Shown: positions 59,038 to 64,000 of the stretch, in pieces
Numbering within the stretch: position 1 is the first letter of the stretch
How the letters are laid out: each line of letters begins with the position of its first letter
Assembly (NCBI GenBank): GCA_963811685.1
Contig: CAWESK010000010.1
Location: 310,001-374,000 of the forward strand
From: CAIWHR01 sp963811685
GTDB lineage: Bacteria > Pseudomonadota > Gammaproteobacteria > Burkholderiales > Casimicrobiaceae
Length of the DNA stretch: 64,000 bases
Reading direction: 5' to 3'
Position numbers and translations under genes: made by a program
Notes under the pieces: generated by a model
The model's database searches: none
What the model was told of the DNA's origin: nothing
Seen by the model: only the letters and a program-made list of their open reading frames with translations

Positions 59038-62000
59038 ATGGACGACGCGGGTCGGCAGGTTTGCACACGGTGCGGCGCGGACAACCGTCCCGGGCGGCGG
59101 TTCTGCGCGCAGTGCGGCGCCGCGCTGCCGCTCGGCTGCCCGAACTGCGGATTCGCGAACGAGCCCGGAGAAAAGTTCTGCGGCGGCTGCGGCGGGTCGC
59201 TCGCGATCGCGCCTGCGCCCGCGATGCACGCGGGAGCCGAAACCGCGGAGGCCGAGCGCCGACCCGTCACCGTGCTGTTCGCCGACCTGTGCGGCTTCAC
59301 ACGGCTGTCGCAGACGCAGGACCCCGAGGACGTCCATCGGATGCTCGAGCGATTCTTCGGCGCGGTCGACGCGATCGTCGAGCGCTTCGGCGGTCGCGTC
59401 GACAAGCACATCGGCGACGCGGTGATGGCGATCTTCGGCGCGCCCGTCGCGCATGGCGACGATCCGGCACGCGCAGTCCGCGCGGCCGACGCGATCGTTC
59501 GTGCGATGCCCGACATCGGCGCGCCGTCGGGAAAGGCGCTCGACGTGCACATCGGCATCGCAGCCGGCGAAGTCGTCGCAAGCGGCATGGGCAGCGACCA
59601 GCACCGCGCCTATACGGTGATCGGGCCGTCGGTCAATCTCGCGGCGCGCCTCGTCGGCATCGCGGGGCCGGGCGAGGTCGTGCTGGACGACGTGGTTCAC
59701 GGGGCGATCGCGCGCGACGCGACGTGCACGATGCTGGAGGCGCTTTCGATCAAGGGCATCGACCGGCCCGTGACCGCGTGGCGGTTGAACGCGCTCGTCG
59801 CGGGCGGCGACGCAGGCGCGGCGACGCCGTTCGTCGGACGCGCCGGCGAATTGGCCCAGCTTTCAGCGGTCATGCATGCCTGCGTGACCGGCGGCGCGGG
59901 CACGGTCGTCCACGTGCGCGGCGATCCCGGCATCGGCAAGTCGCGGCTCGTCGCGGAGATGCGGCGGCTCGCGACGACGGAGGGCTTCGCGTGCCACACG
60001 GGCCTCGTCCTCGACTTCGGGACCGCGGAGGGCCGCGACCCGGTGCGCGACATCGTCGCGTCGCTCGTCGGGCTTTCGCCGGCGTCGAGGGGCGGCGGAG
60101 CGCGAGCGTGCGCTCGAAGCCGCGATCGAGCGCGACGTCGTCGCCGCCGATCGGCGGCCGTTCCTCGCGGACCTTCTCGACCTGCCGCTGCCCGCGGAGG
60201 GGCGCGAACTCTACGAGGCGATGGACAGTGCGGCGCGGCAGCGTGCGCGCGGCGACGTGCTCGTGCAACTGGTCGAGGCCGCGTCGCGCACGACGCCGGT
60301 GCTGATCACGATCGAGGATCTCCATTGGGCGGACAGCGTGACGCTCACTTACGTCGCCGCGCTGGCGCGCGCCACGCCGAAAAGCCGCGCGCTGCTCGTG
60401 CTGACGTCGCGCGCCGACGGCGATCCGCTGGCGGGCGGATTTCGCGCGTCGCTTGCCGGCTGCGCGCTCATGACGCTCGACCTCGCGCCGCTCACCGACG
60501 CGGATGCCGTGACGCTTGCCGGCGGCCTGTTCGCGACGTCGGCGGCGCTGGCGCGCAAATGCATCGAGCGTGCCGGCGGCAATCCGCTGTTTCTGGAGCA
60601 GCTGCTGCGCACCGCCGAGGAGAGCGACGACCGCCTGCCGGCGTCGCTGCACAGCCTCGTGCTGGCGCGCGTCGACCGGCTGCCGGAGCGTGAGCGCGCG
60701 GCATTGCGGGCGGCCGCCGTCCTCGGGCAGCGCTTTCCGCTCGCGGCGCTGCGGCACCTGATCGCGGCACCGGATTACGATTGCGCCGCGCTGCTGGCGG
60801 CGTCGCTGGTGCGCCCGGATGGCGAGGAATTCCTGTTCGCGCATGCGCTGATCCGCGACGGCGTGTATGCGTCGCTGACGCGCACGCGCCGGGCCGAGCT
60901 GCACCGTGCCGCGGCGTCGTGGTACGGCGAGCGCGATCCGACGTTGCACGCGGAGCACCTCGATCGCGCCGAAGCGCCGGAAGCCGCGCGGGCGTACTTC
61001 GCCGCTGCGCAGGCGCAATCGGCCGCATTGCATCCGGAGCAGGCTCTTGCGCTCGCCGAACGCGGCGCCGCGCTCGCGCGCGAGCCCGCCGATGTGCACG
61101 CGCTCAACATGCTGTGCGGCCGGCTGCGCTGCGAGGCGGGGGAAGGCAATCCGGCCGTCGTCGCCTACACGAATGCGCTTGCGGCTGCGGCGGAGCCGGC
61201 GGAGCGGTGCCGCGCGTTGCTCGGCATCGCCGCCGGTCACCGTCTCACGGCAGGGCTCGACGCGGCGCTGGCGGCGCTCGCGGAGGCCGAGCCGATCGCT
61301 CGCGCGGAGGGGCTGACGCGCGAGCTGGCGGAGCTCCACCACACGCGCGGCAACGTGCATTTCGCGCGCGGCGACGTCGCTGGATGCCGCGCGGCCCACG
61401 AGAATGCGCTGTCCTGCGCGCACGCGCTCGCGCGACGTGGCGTGGGAGGCGCGCGCGGTCAGCGGGCTCGCCGATGCGTCGTACGCCGTCGGCCGGATGC
61501 GCACCGCGTACGACGCGCTTCACCGAATGCGTCGCCTTGTGCGATGCCCACGGACTCACGCGCATCAAGATTCCCAACCTCGCGATGGCCGGGCACTGCC
61601 GGATCTACCTGACGGAATTCGACGCCGGCATCGCCAACATGCAGGCGGCGCACGCGCTCGCGCGCCAGGTCGGGCGATCGGCACGGCGAAATGTTTTCGC
61701 TGGAATCGCACGGACTGCTGCTCGCCTTCGGCGCGCGTTACGCCGAGGCCGAGCCCGTCCTGCGCGAAGCGCTCGCGCAGGCAAAGAGCCTCGGCGCCCG
61801 GCGCTATCAAGTCATCCTGCTGACCGTTCTCGCCGAGACGCTGTTCTCAACCGGATGCGCCGCCGAGGCGCACGAACGCAATGAAGAGGCCTTCGTCCTC
61901 GCGCACGAGACCGGCATGCGATTTGGCGGGCCGTTCATTTACGCGCTGAAGGCGCGGATGCAGGACGATCCCGGCGAGCGCGAGCGCGCTCGCGCCGAGG

Positions 62001-62305
62001 CCGAGGCGTTTCTCGCCGAAGGCGCCGTCGGGCACAGCCCGATCGGCTATCACCGCATCGGCATCGACGACACGCTCGCCCGCGGCGAATGGGAGAGGAT
62101 GCGCGCCCACGCCGCGGCTCTCGAGACGTACACGCGCGACGAGCCGTTGCCCTACACCGACTTCCTGATCGCGCGCGGACGCGTCCTCGCGACCCTCGGC
62201 GAAAACTCCGGGGATGCCGCTGCGCAGGCGGAGCTCGCGCGGCTCAAGGCGGAAGCCCTGCGGTTGAAGTGGCCGATCGCCTGGCCGGAATTCGCCGCCG
62301 CCTGA
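59038..62305 (+). CDS. Class III adenylate/guanylate cyclase with AAA-ATPase and TPR-like region, several frame breaks
   Basis: A large signalling protein of about 1,088 residues after repair. Two zinc-ribbon units (CTRCGADNRPGRRFCAQCG; CPNCGFANEPGEKFCGGCG) come first, then a class III cyclase domain (VTVLFADLCGFTRLS with the metal Asp; KHIGDAVMAIFG with the second), an ATPase domain (HVRGDPGIGKSRLVAEM Walker A; ITIEDLHWADS), and a C-terminal helical TPR-like part to 62305. The frame changes near 60090, 61430, 61520 and 61685; each move is by one surplus base. This domain order is known in many proteobacterial and mycobacterial regulators. Whether it makes cAMP is unknown. Confidence 0.85.
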
Positions 62306-62332
62306 GCCCGCCGCGGCGCGAATTTCGTTCGC

Positions 62333-62382
62333 TTGTCACGCTGCTGTCATGCGGCGTCGCCTGCCCGTCACGCGGCTGTAAC
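62333..62382 (+). promoter_or_regulatory. Two Pho boxes upstream of pstS
   Basis: TTGTCAC-GCTG-CTGTCAT (62333-62350) and CCGTCAC-GCGG-CTGTAAC (62365-62382) each fit the PhoB pattern of two seven-base repeats with four bases between (CTGTCAT type). A -10-like CCTAAG lies about 9 bases after the second box, at 62391-62396. This indicates phosphate-starvation control of pst genes. Confidence 0.7.
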
Positions 62383-62429
62383 ACGCGCATCCTAAGCTCG
62401 CCCTAGTCCACCAACGACAGGGTACGCAC

Positions 62430-63482
62430 ATGCGCAAGCACCTCCTCCAGGGATTCCTCGCCGCCGCGACGGTGGCCTTCGGACTTTCAACCGCCTCCGC
62501 CGTCGACATCACCGGCGCCGGCGCGACGTTCCCGTTCCCGATCTACGCGAAGTGGGCCGAAGCCTACAAGGCGAAGACGGGCGTCGGCATGAATTACCAG
62601 TCGATCGGGTCCGGCGGCGGCATCGCGCAGATCAAGGCGAAGACGGTGGACTTCGGCGCCTCCGACATGCCGCTCAAGCCCGACGATCTGCAGGCCGCCG
62701 GCCTGATGCAGTTTCCGGCGATCATCGGCGGCATCGTGCCGATCGTGAACGTCGAGGGCGTCGCGCCGGGTGCGCTGCGGTTCACCGGCCCGCGTCCTGG
62801 CCGACATCTATCTCGGCAAGATCAAGAACTGGAACGACAAGGCGATCGCCGATCTCAATCCCGTCGCTCAAGCTTCCGGCGGAGCTCATCACCGTCGTGC
62901 GCCGCTCCGACGGATCCGGCACGACCTTCAATTTCACCGACTACCTGTCGAAGGTGAGCCCGGAATGGAAGGACAAGGTCGGCTCCAGCACCGCGGTCTC
63001 GTGGCCGGAAGGGGTGGGCGGCAAGGGCAACGAGGGTGTGGCCGCGTACGTCCAGCGGATCAAAGGCGCGATCGGCTACGTCGAATACGCGTACGCGAAG
63101 AAGAACAACATGAGCTACGCGCTCGTGCAGAATCGCGACGGCCAGTACCCGAAGCCCGATCGGCGCGAGCTTCCAGGCCGCTGCTGCCTACGCGGACTGG
63201 AAGAACTGCGCCGGGGTTCTACCAGATCATCACCAACTCGCCCGGGCACGACCTCGTGGCCGATCGCCGCGACCAGCTTCATCCTGCTGCACGTGAAGCA
63301 GGACAAGCCGCAGAACGCGCTCGAGGTGCTGAAGTTCTATCGACTGGTCGTTGAAGAACGGCCAGAAGATGGCCGACGAGCTCGACTACGTCGCCGCTGC
63401 CGCCGCGCCGCTGATCGCGCTGATCGAGGACGCGTGGAAGGTGCAAGTCAAGGACGCGGCGGGCAAGGCGATCTGGAATTGA
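62430..63482 (+). CDS. pstS: Phosphate ABC transporter substrate-binding protein, several frame breaks
   Basis: Periplasmic phosphate-binding protein, about 345 residues. The signal peptide MRKHLLQGFLAAATVAFGLS and GAGATFPFPIYAKWAEAY, YQSIGSGGGIAQIKA and FGASDMPL are typical PstS. The frame changes near 62785, 62870, 63165, 63205, 63255 and 63350; the pieces ADIYLGKIKNWNDKAIADLNP, VVRRSDGSGTTFNFTDYLSK, FYQIITNSPG and AAPLIALIEDAWKVQ rebuild the whole protein to TGA 63480-63482. Each change is one surplus base. Two Pho boxes precede it and pstC follows after 59 bases. Confidence 0.92.
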
Positions 63483-63541
63483 CCCTCGTGCGATCACCGG
63501 CCGCGATTTCCGTCGCGGCCGTTTCCGGTTGAGGAGTTATC

Positions 63542-64000
63542 ATGCCGACCGATGCGGCCGCCGCCACGCTGGGCACGACCATGACGGCCGACGCGCCCGC
63601 GCGCGCCCGGCGGCCGTCGGCGCCTCCGGGCTCGCCGCGAGCGGCGCGGACCATGGGGCGATTGGGTCTTCGAGCGGACGACGCTCTTCTTCGCGTTGCT
63701 GGTGCTGGGCTTGCTGGCCGGCATTCTGGTGGCGCTCGGCATCGCGTCGGCGCCTGCGCTCGAGACGTTCGGCATCGGGTTCTTCTTCACCAACGTCTGG
63801 GATCCGGTCAAGGTCAATCTTCGGCGGGCTGGCGCCGATCTACGGCACGCTCGTCACCTCGGCGATCGCGCTCATCATCGGCGTGCCGGTGAGCTTCGGC
63901 ATCGCGATTTTCCTCACCGAGATGTGCCCGGTCGCGCTGAAGCGGCCGCTCGGGAACGGCCGTCGAGCTGCTGGCGGCGATTCCGTCGATCATCTATGGC
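63542..64000 (+). CDS. pstC: Phosphate ABC transporter permease PstC (partial at right edge, frame breaks)
   Basis: Start of the PstC permease. ATG 63542 follows a GAGG ribosome site; an N-terminal Ala/Arg/Pro-rich segment of ~35 residues precedes DWVFERTTLFFALLVLGLLAG, a first membrane helix. Further on FFFTNVWDPVK, GGLAPIYGTLVTSAIALIIGVPV and IAIFLTEMCP are standard PstC text but are found in three frames, so the sequence has at least three single-base errors in 460 bases. The gene is cut by the window end. Confidence 0.85.

Overview
The window is GC-rich chromosomal DNA that looks betaproteobacterial (Burkholderiales-like or a neighbouring lineage). The reasons are a Bug-type tricarboxylate-family binding protein, a Hup/Hyp gene order of the kind known from rhizobia and Rubrivivax-like bacteria, a metG-mrp-dcd-decarboxylase backbone, and a DUF1326/DUF2182 pair. 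I saw no rRNA, tRNA, CRISPR array, insertion sequence or phage gene. The taxon is an inference from gene content.

Layout. 1-5017 (minus): V/A-type ATPase operon, tightly overlapping genes in the transcribed order G/H, C, I, K, F, E, A; A runs off the left edge. 5018-5341: divergent promoter region with a perfect FNR/ANR-type palindrome. 5342-21590 (plus): a complete uptake [NiFe]-hydrogenase island, hupSLC - orphan higA - hupDFGHIJK - hypABFCDEX. The small subunit carries both extra cysteines of the O2-tolerant [4Fe-3S] class, and HypX (aerobic CO-ligand synthesis) is present. 21616-29527 (minus): a Hyf-like membrane complex (B, C, E, F, G, I) whose large subunit has lost the nickel ligands, so it is an Ehr-type energy-converting complex rather than a hydrogenase; an S51 peptidase is joined to its last gene. 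29585-31709 (minus) metG; 31834-33606 (plus) mrp and dcd. 33606-39368 (plus): two paralogous multi-membrane proteins flanking an MFS transporter, DUF1326 and DUF2182. 39435-41685 (plus): Lys/Arg/Orn decarboxylase; 41730-43509 (minus) SulP transporter; 43618-44604 (minus) phosphotransacetylase; 44855-45430 (plus) hemerythrin-like protein behind a second perfect FNR-type palindrome; 45530-46282 (minus) a triple-repeat DUF3011 secreted protein.

46434-57948 is an organosulfonate island: tauC, tauB, tauA and tpa (minus) diverge from ald, xsc, a Bug binding protein, and sauS- and sauT-like genes (plus). Taurine (via Tpa, with Ald recycling alanine) and sulfoacetate (via SauT and SauS) would both give sulfoacetaldehyde, which Xsc cleaves to acetyl phosphate and sulfite; Pta at 44 kb can pass the acetyl group to CoA. 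58012-62305 (plus): a small membrane protein, a VOC protein and a large class III cyclase/AAA regulator. 62430 to the right edge: pstS behind two Pho boxes, then the start of pstC.

Sequence quality. Single-base frame breaks occur in hypB, hypX, the S51 gene, hyfC, metG, one membrane protein, the decarboxylase, sulP and xsc, and become dense from about 53.8 kb to the right edge, where nearly every long gene is broken repeatedly although its codons stay intact on both sides. Many are cured by removing one base. I read them as consensus errors and annotated the genes across them, marking each.
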